A stretch of 64,000 bases of DNA from Pseudolactococcus sp041800635 (lineage in GTDB: Bacteria; Bacillota; Bacilli; Lactobacillales; Streptococcaceae). Each line of letters begins with the position of its first letter. Position 1 is the stretch's first letter. A model generated the notes under the pieces. It had not been told where the DNA came from and ran no database searches. It worked only from the letters and a program-made list of their open reading frames with translations. The translations under genes and the position numbers were made by a program. Location of the stretch: contig CP181259.1 in the NCBI GenBank assembly GCA_047833645.1, positions 1,488,001 through 1,552,000 of the forward strand. Direction: 5' to 3'. Positions 39,905 to 49,032 of the stretch are shown here, in pieces.

Positions 39905-42900
39905 ATGAACGATTTATTTGAAAGACTCATGGATCAGCTCGACATGCCTGCGGAAATCCGTCAGAATCCGGCGTTTCGTGGCAATATTGACAAGGTTGAA
40001 GTTCATGCCATCAGTAAAGTCTGGCATTTTTATTTGAAGTTCCCAGCGATTTTACCGATTGACTTATATCGAGAACTGGCCTATCGCCTAGAGATGGCCT
40101 TTTCAAATATCGCGAAAACGCAAGTGACGATTTTGACAGAAGATGGTCGTTTTGATGAAGCCATGCTCAACGCCTATCTCCCTCTAGTCTTTGATTTGCC
40201 GGGTTGTAACACACCAAGTTTCACGGCGATTTTTAAGAAATATCAGTTTACAGCTACAGATGAAGTCGCAACGGCCAAACTCTTGGTCGGTGAGTTATCA
40301 AATCTGGAATATTTTGTCAAACATTATTTTCCGATTATGGCGCAACATTTCCAAAATTTTGGCTTTACGGCTTTGCAGATTTTACCAGAAATCGATTATC
40401 AGCTCACCGATAAATTGGTCGCTGAGTATGAAAAAAAATCTGAAGAAGCGCTAGCGGATATTTTAGCTAACCAACCAGAAGCCCCCTTCCAGCCTGATCA
40501 TCCAGCACCTGCTTCAAAAGAAGCGGTTGCATCCCCTAACCAACTCGCACTGGGCAGGGAAATCAAGGCGTCTGATACCGTGTTCCAAATGAAGGATGTC
40601 GTGACTGAGGAGGCTAATGTCGTCTTTGAGGGCTACGTTTTTGCGGCGGAGCATAAGGTCTTTAAGAATCGGACGACGGGTAAGGAAAGTCACATGCTGG
40701 AAGTCAAGATGACGGACTACAGCAGCTCTTTTATCGTCCAAAAATGGGGACGTAAGCCTGAGGAGCAGGCCATGTTTGATCTGGTCAAAAAAGGTATGTG
40801 GATCAAGGTCAAGGGTAGTGTTCAGATGGACCAGTACAAGCATGAGTTGGTTCTAAGTGCGCGTGATATGGTCGAAATCAAGGCCAAAAACGTTCGCAAG
40901 GACCTCATGCCTGAGGATCAAAAACGGGTCGAATTCCATGCCCATACCAATATGTCGACCATGGATGCTATCCCTGATGTGACGGATCTCGTCGCCCAAG
41001 CCGCGCGCTGGGGCCATCAAGCCATCGCCATCACCGATCATGCCGGGGCGCAAAGTTTCCCACACGCCCATTCTGCCGGTAAGAAAAATGGCATCAAAAT
41101 TATTTATGGGATAGAAGCCAACTTAGTCGAGGACAGGGTGCCGATCACTTATCATGAAGATGATAGTAGCCTTTCAGAGTCGACCTACGTTGTTTTTGAC
41201 GTGGAAACGACTGGCCTTTCTGCTGTTTATAACAAACTGATTCAAGTGGCGGCATCGAAAATGCACAAGGGCAATGTCATCGAACAATTCGATGAGTTTA
41301 TCAATCCGGGGCATCCCTTGAGTGAATTTACGACCCAGCTAACAGGGATTACCGATGACATGGTCAGAGGGTCTAAACCGCTAGAGCAAGTCTTAAAAGA
41401 ATTCCAAGCCTTTTGTCAGGGCAGCATTCTCGTTGCCCATAATGCGACCTTTGACGTTGGCTTCATGAATATGAACTATCAGCGTCATCAGTTGCCTGAG
41501 ATCACACAGCCGGTGATTGATACCTTGGAGTTTGCCCGTAATCTGTATCCTGAATTCAAGCGTCATGGCTTGGGGCCTTTGACCAAGCGTTTCCAAGTTT
41601 CTCTCGAAAGCCATCACTTGGCCAACTTTGATGCGGAAGCGACGGGTCGTTTGCTCTTCATTTTCTTAAATGATGCCAAGGAGAAATTTGGCATTGAGCT
41701 CTTGAGCGATTTGAATACAAAAGTTGTAGATGCAGATTCTTATAAACGGGCGCGGGTGAAACATGCCACGATTTATGCCAAAACTCAAGATGGTCTGAAG
41801 AATCTCTTTAAGCTTATTTCTTATTCAAATGTCAACTATTTTTCAGGTGTGCCTAGAATTCCAAAATCAGTCCTTGAAGCCCATCGCGAGGGTTTGATTA
41901 TCGGGTCAGCTTGTTCAGAAGGCGAAGTTTTTGAGGCGGTGACTAATAAATCCTTTGATGATGCCTTGAAAGTCGCTGATTATTATGATTTCATCGAAAT
42001 CATGCCACCGGCTATTTATCGCCCGTTGATTGCCAAAGAAACCATCAAAGATGAAGTGGAACTCCAACGCATTTTGAAAGATATGTTGCGGATAGCTGAT
42101 ACGCTAGGCAAGCCAGTCCTAGCAACAGGCAATGTCCACTATCTCAATCCAGAAGATGCTATCTATCGTGAAATTATCGTCCGTTCTCTAGGCGCTGGCG
42201 CTATCATCAACCGACCTGTCGGTCGTGGTGAACACGCCATGCCTGCACCATTGCCAGAAGTTCATTTTCGCACCACCAATGAAATGCTGGACGATTTTGC
42301 CTTCCTTGGAGAAGATACGGCACGTCAGATTGTCATTGAAAATACGCAAAAAATGGCAGCATCCTTTGATGTCCTAACGCCAGTCCGTGACGACCTATAC
42401 ACACCTTACATTCCTGAATCTGAGGAAAAAATGGCCAAGCTGACCTACGAAAAAGCGCATGCCATCTATGGTAATCCTTTGCCTGATATCGTCGATTTGC
42501 GGATTGAAAAAGAGCTCAATTCGATTATCGGTAATGGTTTCTCCGTTATCTACCTTATTTCTCAGATTCTCGTTGAGCGCTCCAACAAACGGGGCTATCT
42601 CGTTGGCTCGCGGGGGTCTGTCGGCTCCTCATTTGTTGCGACCATGACTGGGATTACCGAGGTTAATCCACTGCCACCCCATTATGTCTGCCCAGAGTGC
42701 CAGTACTCGGAGTTCTTTACCGAGGGGCAATATGGCTCAGGCTTTGATATGCCGGAGAAAAGCTGTCCAGAATGTGGACACAGGCTCACAAAAGACGGCC
42801 ACGATATTCCATTTGAAACCTTCCTAGGTTTCAAGGGGGATAAAGTGCCCGATATCGATTTGAACTTCTCTGGTGCTGACCAACCGAGCGCCCATTTGGA

Positions 42901-44299
42901 CGTCCGCGATATCTTTGGAGAAGACTATGCCTTTCGTGCCGGAACCATTGGTACGGTGGCTGAGAAAACTGCCTTTGGTTTCGTCAAAGGCTACGAACGT
43001 GACTACGGTAAATTCTACCGTGGTGCTGAAATTGAGCGCCTTGCAGCAGGCAGTACAGGTGTCAAACGGACGACAGGTCAGCATCCGGGCGGAATTATCG
43101 TTATTCCGGGCTATATGGATGTTTATGATTTCAGTCCAGTGGCCTATCCAGCTGAGGATATTAATGCTGAGTGGAAAACGACCCACTTTGATTTCCATGC
43201 CATCCATGACAATATCTTGAAACTCGATATTCTGGGTCATGATGACCCGACCATGATTCGTAAGTTACAAGATCTATCCGGCATGGATGCCTCAACCATT
43301 CCGATGGATGACCCAGATGTCATGAAAATTTTTGCCGGAACAGAAGTTCTGGGTGTGACACCTGAGCAGATTTTTTCTAAGACGGGGACTTTAGGTGTCC
43401 CCGAAATGGGAACAACATTCGTTCGTGGGATGTTAGAGGAAACAAAGCCTAGCACTTTCGCAGAATTACTCCAAATTTCCGGTCTTTCCCATGGGACGGA
43501 CGTTTGGCTGGGCAATGCGCAGGAATTAATCAAGCAAAAAATTGCCAATCTGGCCAATGTGATCGGTTGTCGGGATGATATCATGGTTTACCTGATTCAT
43601 GCAGGACTCAACGAGTCAATGGCCTTCACGATTATGGAGCGTGTGCGTAAGGGCTTGTGGAATAAGATTGACGATGAAGAGCGTGAGACGTATATCGCTG
43701 CCATGCGTGACAACAATGTGCCCGAGTGGTACATTGATTCCTGTAGTAAAATCAAGTATATGTTCCCCAAAGCCCATGCGGCCGCCTATATCATGATGGC
43801 CTTGCGTGTCGCCTATTTCAAGGTCCATATGCCGATTTACTATTATTGTGCTTGGTTTTCGATTCGTGCCAATGCCTTTGATCTCAAGGTTATGGGCGAT
43901 GGTTTGGATGCCGTCAAGGCTAAAATGCAAGAAATTAGAGCTAAGGGCTTTGAAGCCAGTAATGTCGAAAATGCCCTCTTTGGGACGCTAGAACTCTGTA
44001 ATGAAATGCTAGAGCGTGGCTTTAAATTTGGCAAGTTGGATTTGTATCGCAGTGAAGCCAGTGATTTTATTATCGAAGGTGATACCTTGATTCCACCATT
44101 TTCTGCCATGGATGGCCTTGGTGGCAACGTCGCTAAGCAAATTGTAGAGGCGCGCAAGGCAGGAGAGTTTTTGAGTAAAACAGAACTCCGAAAACGTGCG
44201 GGTGTCTCTCAAACCCTAGTCGACAAAATGGATGAAATGGGCATTCTCGGCAATATGCCAGAGGATAATCAGTTGAGTTTGTTTGATGATTTGTTTTAA
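39905..44299 (+). CDS. polC: DNA polymerase III alpha subunit, PolC type
   Basis: 1464 residues, the normal PolC size. Order: N-terminal domain; OB-fold (about 225-335); PHP domain (VEFHAHTNMSTMDAI) interrupted by the DEDDh 3'-5' exonuclease with Asp432 and Glu434 in VFDVETTG; polymerase palm with KVPDIDLNFSG; a zinc module CPECQYSEFF...CPECGHRL; and C-terminal beta-clamp-binding QLSLFDDL. It is the replicative polymerase of low-GC Gram-positives. GAAAGAAG precedes the ATG. A terminator follows. Confidence 0.98.
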   Translation: MNDLFERLMDQLDMPAEIRQNPAFRGNIDKVEVHAISKVWHFYLKFPAILPIDLYRELAYRLEMAFSNIAKTQVTILTEDGRFDEAMLNAYLPLVFDLPGCNTPSFTAIFKKYQFTATDEVATAKLLVGELSNLEYFVKHYFPIMAQHFQNFGFTALQILPEIDYQLTDKLVAEYEKKSEEALADILANQPEAPFQPDHPAPASKEAVASPNQLALGREIKASDTVFQMKDVVTEEANVVFEGYVFAAEHKVFKNRTTGKESHMLEVKMTDYSSSFIVQKWGRKPEEQAMFDLVKKGMWIKVKGSVQMDQYKHELVLSARDMVEIKAKNVRKDLMPEDQKRVEFHAHTNMSTMDAIPDVTDLVAQAARWGHQAIAITDHAGAQSFPHAHSAGKKNGIKIIYGIEANLVEDRVPITYHEDDSSLSESTYVVFDVETTGLSAVYNKLIQVAASKMHKGNVIEQFDEFINPGHPLSEFTTQLTGITDDMVRGSKPLEQVLKEFQAFCQGSILVAHNATFDVGFMNMNYQRHQLPEITQPVIDTLEFARNLYPEFKRHGLGPLTKRFQVSLESHHLANFDAEATGRLLFIFLNDAKEKFGIELLSDLNTKVVDADSYKRARVKHATIYAKTQDGLKNLFKLISYSNVNYFSGVPRIPKSVLEAHREGLIIGSACSEGEVFEAVTNKSFDDALKVADYYDFIEIMPPAIYRPLIAKETIKDEVELQRILKDMLRIADTLGKPVLATGNVHYLNPEDAIYREIIVRSLGAGAIINRPVGRGEHAMPAPLPEVHFRTTNEMLDDFAFLGEDTARQIVIENTQKMAASFDVLTPVRDDLYTPYIPESEEKMAKLTYEKAHAIYGNPLPDIVDLRIEKELNSIIGNGFSVIYLISQILVERSNKRGYLVGSRGSVGSSFVATMTGITEVNPLPPHYVCPECQYSEFFTEGQYGSGFDMPEKSCPECGHRLTKDGHDIPFETFLGFKGDKVPDIDLNFSGADQPSAHLDVRDIFGEDYAFRAGTIGTVAEKTAFGFVKGYERDYGKFYRGAEIERLAAGSTGVKRTTGQHPGGIIVIPGYMDVYDFSPVAYPAEDINAEWKTTHFDFHAIHDNILKLDILGHDDPTMIRKLQDLSGMDASTIPMDDPDVMKIFAGTEVLGVTPEQIFSKTGTLGVPEMGTTFVRGMLEETKPSTFAELLQISGLSHGTDVWLGNAQELIKQKIANLANVIGCRDDIMVYLIHAGLNESMAFTIMERVRKGLWNKIDDEERETYIAAMRDNNVPEWYIDSCSKIKYMFPKAHAAAYIMMALRVAYFKVHMPIYYYCAWFSIRANAFDLKVMGDGLDAVKAKMQEIRAKGFEASNVENALFGTLELCNEMLERGFKFGKLDLYRSEASDFIIEGDTLIPPFSAMDGLGGNVAKQIVEARKAGEFLSKTELRKRAGVSQTLVDKMDEMGILGNMPEDNQLSLFDDLF

Positions 44300-44314
44300 A
44301 AAATAAAGTTAAAG

Positions 44315-44341
44315 AATTCGTGAGCAATCACGGATTTTTTT
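44315..44341 (+). terminator. Terminator after polC
   Basis: AATTCGTGA-GCAA-TCACGGATT followed by a T-run. Confidence 0.85.
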
Positions 44342-44367
44342 CGTATATAAAAGTAGGAGGTAATGAG

Positions 44368-45309
44368 ATGATACAGGAAATGGCACAGACGCTGCTTGCA
44401 AAAGCAGTTGATTTTGGGGCAAGCGATATTTATTTACTGCCAGTCAAGGCAGGGGTTTCAGTTGTTTTTCGGAAGTCAACGCACCGTGACAAGTATCAGC
44501 TATTATCAGAAGCTGACGGTCAAAGTCTTATCTCCCATTTTAAGTTTACAGCTGGGATGAATGTTGGCGAGAAACGTCGACCACAACTAGGGTCTTGCCT
44601 CTATCCGTTTTCTGGTCAAAAATATCGGCTGCGCTTATCTTCAGCAGGAGATTTTGAAAGTCGTGAAAGCCTAGTCATTCGACTGTTGCATGATAGGGAG
44701 AGACAACTCGCCTTTTGGTTTGAGACTGACTTGCCACAAGTTGAAAATTTAGTGGCGAGACGTGGTCTTTATCTATTTTCAGGTCCAGTTGGCTCAGGCA
44801 AAACGACACTGATGCACCATATTGCCAAACAGAAATTTTCAGGTCAACAGGTGATTACGATAGAAGATCCCGTGGAGATTGTCTCACCAGACTTGCTCCA
44901 ATTTCAGCTGAACGAAGCGATTGGCAATACCTATGATAGTCTGATTAAACTGTCCTTGCGCCATATGCCTGACCTGGTGATTGTCGGTGAAATTCGTGAT
45001 CAGGAAACTGCGCGAGCAGTCATGAGAGCGAGTTTGACTGGCTATACCGTCTTTTCAACGATTCATGCGAAATCGATCGCAGGCGTTTATGCCAGACTGA
45101 CGGAGCTCGGAATTACGAAAGAAGAAATCAAAAATTCGCTCTCAGGTGTTGTCTACCAACGCTTGATTGCAGGAAAGGGGGTGCTGGACAGTGCCGACAA
45201 AGCCTTTGAAACCCATGTCAACGACAAGTGGCATGACAAGATTGAAAAATTGGTTACAGCTGGACATCTCACACCTGATCAGGCGGCAACCGAAAAAATT
45301 AGCGATTAA
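44368..45309 (+). CDS. comGA: Competence pilus assembly ATPase ComGA
   Basis: 313 residues, type II/IV secretion ATPase. Walker A GPVGSGKTT (139-147), Asp box TIEDPVEI, Walker B VIVGEIRDQETA, His box FSTIHAKS. It powers assembly of the DNA-uptake pilus at the inner face of the membrane. The frame opens at 44320, but ATG 44368 has AGGAGG 6-7 nt upstream and gives the usual MIQEMAQTLL start. First gene of a complete comGA-comGG operon; it overlaps comGB. I saw no ComX (cin) box in the spacer, which is mostly the polC terminator. Confidence 0.95.
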   Translation: MIQEMAQTLLAKAVDFGASDIYLLPVKAGVSVVFRKSTHRDKYQLLSEADGQSLISHFKFTAGMNVGEKRRPQLGSCLYPFSGQKYRLRLSSAGDFESRESLVIRLLHDRERQLAFWFETDLPQVENLVARRGLYLFSGPVGSGKTTLMHHIAKQKFSGQQVITIEDPVEIVSPDLLQFQLNEAIGNTYDSLIKLSLRHMPDLVIVGEIRDQETARAVMRASLTGYTVFSTIHAKSIAGVYARLTELGITKEEIKNSLSGVVYQRLIAGKGVLDSADKAFETHVNDKWHDKIEKLVTAGHLTPDQAATEKISD

Positions 45310-46276
45310 GCAACAAGTTAAGTTGATGCGCCTCATGACCAATCTCTTTTCGAGTGGCTTTCATTTAGCAGAAATTGTCAATTTTTTAAGTCGCTCGAAA
45401 TTGGTCGAGGCCAAATTTGTGACGACTATGCGAGAAGGCTTATCCAATGGCCAAAATCTCTCGCAAATTCTAAGTGAGCTACGTTTTTCAAATTCAGTCG
45501 TCACGCAAGTTGCTCTGGCAGATTATCATGGCAATACACAGCAAACCCTACATTTGATAACAGAAAATCTAATGAAAGTGCAAAAGGCCAAGCAAAAATT
45601 GGTGACAGTCGCAACTTATCCTGTTATTTTACTCGTTTTTCTGGTTGTCATTGTGCTAGGCTTAAAAACTTATCTGCTACCACAGGTTGAATCCAATAAC
45701 TTTGCGGGGACAGTGATTACCGCCCTACCGTGGCTTTTCCTCGGACTGGGCATCCTGTTAACAGTTCTTGTATTAGGCTTGATTCGGTATTTTAAAACAA
45801 CTTCACCATTAACCAATGTGCAAAGATTGGGGCATTTTCCCTTGATTCAAACCTACTTGAAACTTTATCTGACGGCTTTTTACGCCCGAGAATGGGGGAA
45901 TTTGATTAAGCAAGGGTTGGAAATGCGGCAGATATTAGAGATGATGACCACGCAAAAGAATCAACTCTTTCGAGAAATCGGGCAAGATTTGCTAAAGGCT
46001 ATGCAGTTAGGGCAAGAATTTCATGACAAAATTCATCACTACAGTTTTTTCACACCAGAGTTAGCGCTGATTATCGAATACGGCGAAATGAAGTCTAAAT
46101 TAGGCGACGAGTTGTTAGTCTATGCAGACGAATCCTGGGCAAAATTTTTTGAAAAAGTGGCGAGCGCCATGGACATCATTCAGCCACTCGTCTTTTTATT
46201 TGTGGCCCTGATGATTGTTTTGATTTATGCCGCCATGTTGCTACCGATTTATGCGCAGATGGATCTGGGGATGTAG
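45233..46276 (+). CDS. comGB: Competence pilus membrane protein ComGB
   Basis: 347 residues, GspF/PilC family. Three membrane spans (about 148-168, 190-215, 320-340) and the F-domain repeats: LMTNLFSSGFHLAEIVNFL and WGNLIKQGLEMRQILEMM. It is the inner-membrane platform of the pilus. The start lies within comGA, a 77-nt overlap; ATG 45233 gives MTRLKNWLQLDISHLIR, like lactococcal ComGB, while the longer frame from 45167 adds residues that only mirror comGA. comGC follows after 90 nt. Confidence 0.92.
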   Translation: MTRLKNWLQLDISHLIRRQPKKLAIKQQVKLMRLMTNLFSSGFHLAEIVNFLSRSKLVEAKFVTTMREGLSNGQNLSQILSELRFSNSVVTQVALADYHGNTQQTLHLITENLMKVQKAKQKLVTVATYPVILLVFLVVIVLGLKTYLLPQVESNNFAGTVITALPWLFLGLGILLTVLVLGLIRYFKTTSPLTNVQRLGHFPLIQTYLKLYLTAFYAREWGNLIKQGLEMRQILEMMTTQKNQLFREIGQDLLKAMQLGQEFHDKIHHYSFFTPELALIIEYGEMKSKLGDELLVYADESWAKFFEKVASAMDIIQPLVFLFVALMIVLIYAAMLLPIYAQMDLGM

Positions 46277-46366
46277 GTCGTATGGGAATGTTATTGCTTG
46301 GCCGGCGTGTCAGCGTAGATTAAGCTTCAAGATGTCATCAAATGATATCGCAGAAAGGGAAAAAAT

Positions 46367-46699
46367 ATGAAAAAGAAGTCAATCTTAAATCAAGTCAAGC
46401 AAAAACAGGCTGCAGCCTTCACTTTGGTGGAAATGTTAGTCGTTTTGCTGATCATCAGTGTCCTGATTTTACTGTTTGTGCCCAATCTCTCCAAGCAAAA
46501 AGAGGCAGTCAAAAATACTGGTAATGGGGCAATCGTGAAGGTGGTTAATTCGCAAGCAGAGCTTTACAAATTGGATCACACAGATGAGGCCACACTAAGC
46601 AAACTGGTCAGCAATGGCAATATTACGCAGAAGCAGGCGGACACCTATAATGAGTACTATACGAAAAATACGACTGAAACACGTGAACTTGCCAATTAG
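46367..46699 (+). CDS. comGC: Major competence pseudopilin ComGC
   Basis: 110 residues. Class III pilin-like leader: the cleavage site lies before FTLVEM (AAAFTLVEMLVVLLIISV), with Glu at +5. The soluble part is short and charged. It is processed by ComC and forms the shaft of the transformation pilus. AAAGGGAAAAA precedes the ATG. It overlaps comGD by about 50 nt. Confidence 0.95.
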   Translation: MKKKSILNQVKQKQAAAFTLVEMLVVLLIISVLILLFVPNLSKQKEAVKNTGNGAIVKVVNSQAELYKLDHTDEATLSKLVSNGNITQKQADTYNEYYTKNTTETRELAN

Positions 46700-47099
46700 A
46701 GCTTTTACCTTGTTAGAAAGCCTGCTGACCTTATCCGTCACTTGTTTTGTGATTATGATGTTTTCAGTCACTTTTCAGAAAACGATCCATGTCATTCGCG
46801 GTGAGTTATTTGTTCTGGAGTTTGAAATGATGCTGAAAAATCAACAGGCACAAGCTGTGACAAGTGCAGCGCCTAGGAGCCTATCGGCGGTCAATGGGAC
46901 AGTCAAAATCAATGGTACCAACCAACCTGTCCCGGAAGAAACGCAATTCTCAGATTTTGACATCACCTTTAACAAAAATGGTAATCTCCAGTCAATCAAG
47001 GAGGCGAAAATCGTGATTGTCTTGCCTTATGAAGGGGGCCGGCAGGTCACCTATCAACTCCAGTTAGGAAGTGGTCAGTATAAAAAAACAAGAAATTAA
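46650..47099 (+). CDS. comGD: Competence pseudopilin ComGD
   Basis: 149 residues from ATG 46650. Pilin signal RAFTLLESLLTLSVTCFVIM with Glu at +5. A minor pseudopilin, likely part of the pilus tip or initiation complex. The start is uncertain: 46650 lies inside comGC with a weak AGGCGG upstream, and a GTG at 46683 would also give a suitable leader. It overlaps comGE by 29 nt. Confidence 0.85.
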   Translation: MSTIRKIRLKHVNLPIRAFTLLESLLTLSVTCFVIMMFSVTFQKTIHVIRGELFVLEFEMMLKNQQAQAVTSAAPRSLSAVNGTVKINGTNQPVPEETQFSDFDITFNKNGNLQSIKEAKIVIVLPYEGGRQVTYQLQLGSGQYKKTRN

Positions 47100-47376
47100 A
47101 GCTTATATTTTATTGGAAAGTATTCTGGCCATGGCCCTGTTAGCAGTCTTATCAAGCTTTGTGATAACGGAAATTTCGGTGAGTCGGGCGCAGGTTGCCA
47201 GGCAAAATCAGGCGATTGAAGTTTTAAATGTGGGCCTGATGGCTTTTGACAGCAAGCAAAGTCACTTGCGAGAAAATGGTGTTGAGGTGACGTTGATCCA
47301 AACGGCGCAAGAAGTCGTCTTAGAGAGTTCAGGACAGGAGGTGCTGCGCCTTGAAATTTTGCAAGAAACGCCTTAA
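47071..47376 (+). CDS. comGE: Competence pseudopilin ComGE
   Basis: 101 residues, N-terminal IKAYILLESILAMALLAVL, a pilin-like hydrophobic helix with Glu at +5. A minor pseudopilin. The GTG at 47071 is the best start in the frame although its ribosome binding site TTAGGA is close. It overlaps comGD by 29 nt and comGF by 26 nt. Confidence 0.82.
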   Translation: MVSIKKQEIKAYILLESILAMALLAVLSSFVITEISVSRAQVARQNQAIEVLNVGLMAFDSKQSHLRENGVEVTLIQTAQEVVLESSGQEVLRLEILQETP

Positions 47377-47794
47377 AGCTTTTACCTTGCTGGAATGCCT
47401 GGTGGCACTCTTGTCGATGAGTATGTCCCTGCTTGTCATTCAAGGCATGACGGTCTTAATCACACAAGAATTTGAGGTCATTCGCCAATCAGAGGACAAA
47501 AATTGGCAAAATTTTTCAAATTTATTGCGGCGGGAGCTTGAGCAGGCTGAATTGGACAGGGTGGCCGACCATTTTCTCTATGTCAACACACCCAGTGGTC
47601 CCAAGCGTTTTGGCAGGCCAACAGGCGCAGATGATTTTCGTAAAACCAATGAAAAGGGTCTAGGTTATCAACCGATGATTTATGGGCTTTCTGCTGTTGA
47701 GATGTCAAAGACTCGCCATGTTGTGACCATTCATCTGAAGTTCAGTAAAGGAGGTGAGCGAACATTTATCTACGCATTTTCAAATATCAAGTAA
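47351..47794 (+). CDS. comGF: Competence pseudopilin ComGF
   Basis: 147 residues. N-terminal KAFTLLECLVALLSMSMSLL is a prepilin-like signal; the remainder shows ComGF strings such as FSNLLRRELEQAELD and the C-terminal KGGERTFIYAF. TTG start 47351 with AGGAGG 9 nt upstream. Minor pseudopilin needed for transformation. Confidence 0.88.
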   Translation: MKFCKKRLKAFTLLECLVALLSMSMSLLVIQGMTVLITQEFEVIRQSEDKNWQNFSNLLRRELEQAELDRVADHFLYVNTPSGPKRFGRPTGADDFRKTNEKGLGYQPMIYGLSAVEMSKTRHVVTIHLKFSKGGERTFIYAFSNIK

Positions 47795-47805
47795 AAGGGG
47801 GCATC

Positions 47806-48090
47806 ATGCTCTATGCCCTAGTCATGGCGGTTATTTTTGGGATGCTATTAAGTTTTTATTTGCGTGCGGTGGTAGCCAATCAGAAGCAGCTGATGAGTCA
47901 GAAAGATTTTTTGTCTGCCCAACTCATGGCAAGGGTAACACAGGCGCGAGTTGTCACGCAAAAAACGGGTCAGATTCGATTTAACACCGGTATTTCCGAC
48001 TATGAACAAACTGAAACGACGCTCAAGGTGACGGTTCAGTTAGAAAATACAAGAACTTATCATTTTGAATTACCGAATGTGGTAAAATAG
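47806..48090 (+). CDS. comGG: Competence protein ComGG
   Basis: 94 residues with an N-terminal membrane helix (YALVMAVIFGMLLSFYL) and no canonical prepilin site, as in other ComGG proteins. AAAGGGGG precedes the ATG. It closes the operon: all seven comG genes are intact, so the DNA-uptake pilus could be functional. The following ispE gene starts 5 nt after its stop. Confidence 0.85.
   Translation: MLYALVMAVIFGMLLSFYLRAVVANQKQLMSQKDFLSAQLMARVTQARVVTQKTGQIRFNTGISDYEQTETTLKVTVQLENTRTYHFELPNVVK
48083..48088 (+). promoter_or_regulatory. Extended -10 box directly before ispE
   Basis: TGG-TAAAAT within the end of comGG, 6 nt before the ispE ATG, no ribosome binding site. Suggests leaderless transcription independent of comG. 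Confidence 0.6.
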
Positions 48091-48094
48091 AAAC

Positions 48095-48946
48095 ATGGAA
48101 ATTACAGAAAAAGCACCAGCTAAGATTAATCTTGGCTTGGACGTCATCGGCAAGCGTTCTGATGGCTATCATGAACTGGATATGATCATGACCAGTGTCG
48201 ATTTGGCAGATCGGATTACGGTACGAGAACTTGAGCAAGAACAGGTGATTCGTTTACAGTCGAACTCTAGTTTTGTCCCCCTTAACAAAAAAAATCACGC
48301 CTATAAAGCAGCCATGGTTCTTAAAAAGACCTTCGGCATTAAAAAAGGTGTCGAGATTTATATTGATAAAAAAACGCCAGTCGCGGCAGGACTTGCAGGC
48401 GGGTCATCGGATGCCGCAGCGACTTTGCGTGCCCTCAATCAGCTTTGGCAGCTCAATTTAACGACACCAGAACTGGCAAAATTAGGCGAGCAAATCGGAT
48501 CAGACGTTCCTTATTGTGTCTATGGTCAAACAGCGCGCGTGACGGGACGGGGAGAGCACGTCCGACCGATTGAAAATCCCAAAAAATTCTGGGTTGTTTT
48601 GGTCAAACCATCATTTGGTGTGTCAACACCCGAAATTTTCCGCCATGTCAAGTTGGATCAAATCCCGCATCCAGATATTGATGCTCTGGAACAGGCAGTG
48701 GTTAACTCAGATTTTGATGCTCTCCTTCAGAATCTTGGGAATTCACTAGAAGCTGTCACACTAGCCAAACATCCCTTGATATTGAAGATTAAGGAACGGT
48801 TATTGGCGAGTGGTGCAGATGGTGTTTTAATGAGTGGGAGTGGCCCAACCGTTTTCGCCCTCTGTCAACAAGAGAAAAAAGCGCAACGGATTTGCAACAG
48901 CATTAAAGGATTTTGTGACGAAGTTTACCTAGTCAGAATGCTCTAG
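48095..48946 (+). CDS. ispE: 4-diphosphocytidyl-2-C-methyl-D-erythritol kinase (IspE family)
   Basis: 283 residues, GHMP kinase. N-terminal KAPAKINLGLDVIGKRSDGYHEL, given as KAPAKINLGLDV and GYHELDMI, glycine-rich ATP loop PVAAGLAGGSSDAA, and C-terminal MSGSGPTVFAL. In the MEP isoprenoid pathway it phosphorylates CDP-methylerythritol. Lactococci and streptococci are generally thought to use mevalonate, so this may be an orphan copy with another substrate. No other MEP genes are in the window. Confidence 0.9.
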   Translation: MEITEKAPAKINLGLDVIGKRSDGYHELDMIMTSVDLADRITVRELEQEQVIRLQSNSSFVPLNKKNHAYKAAMVLKKTFGIKKGVEIYIDKKTPVAAGLAGGSSDAAATLRALNQLWQLNLTTPELAKLGEQIGSDVPYCVYGQTARVTGRGEHVRPIENPKKFWVVLVKPSFGVSTPEIFRHVKLDQIPHPDIDALEQAVVNSDFDALLQNLGNSLEAVTLAKHPLILKIKERLLASGADGVLMSGSGPTVFALCQQEKKAQRICNSIKGFCDEVYLVRML

Positions 48947-49032
48947 GCTATTCAAGTGTCAGGGAAGAAAGCATGAGGGTGTCACGAATAGAGGCATCAA
49001 ACTGATGGTAATGTCAAAGGAGAGCGCTTAAA

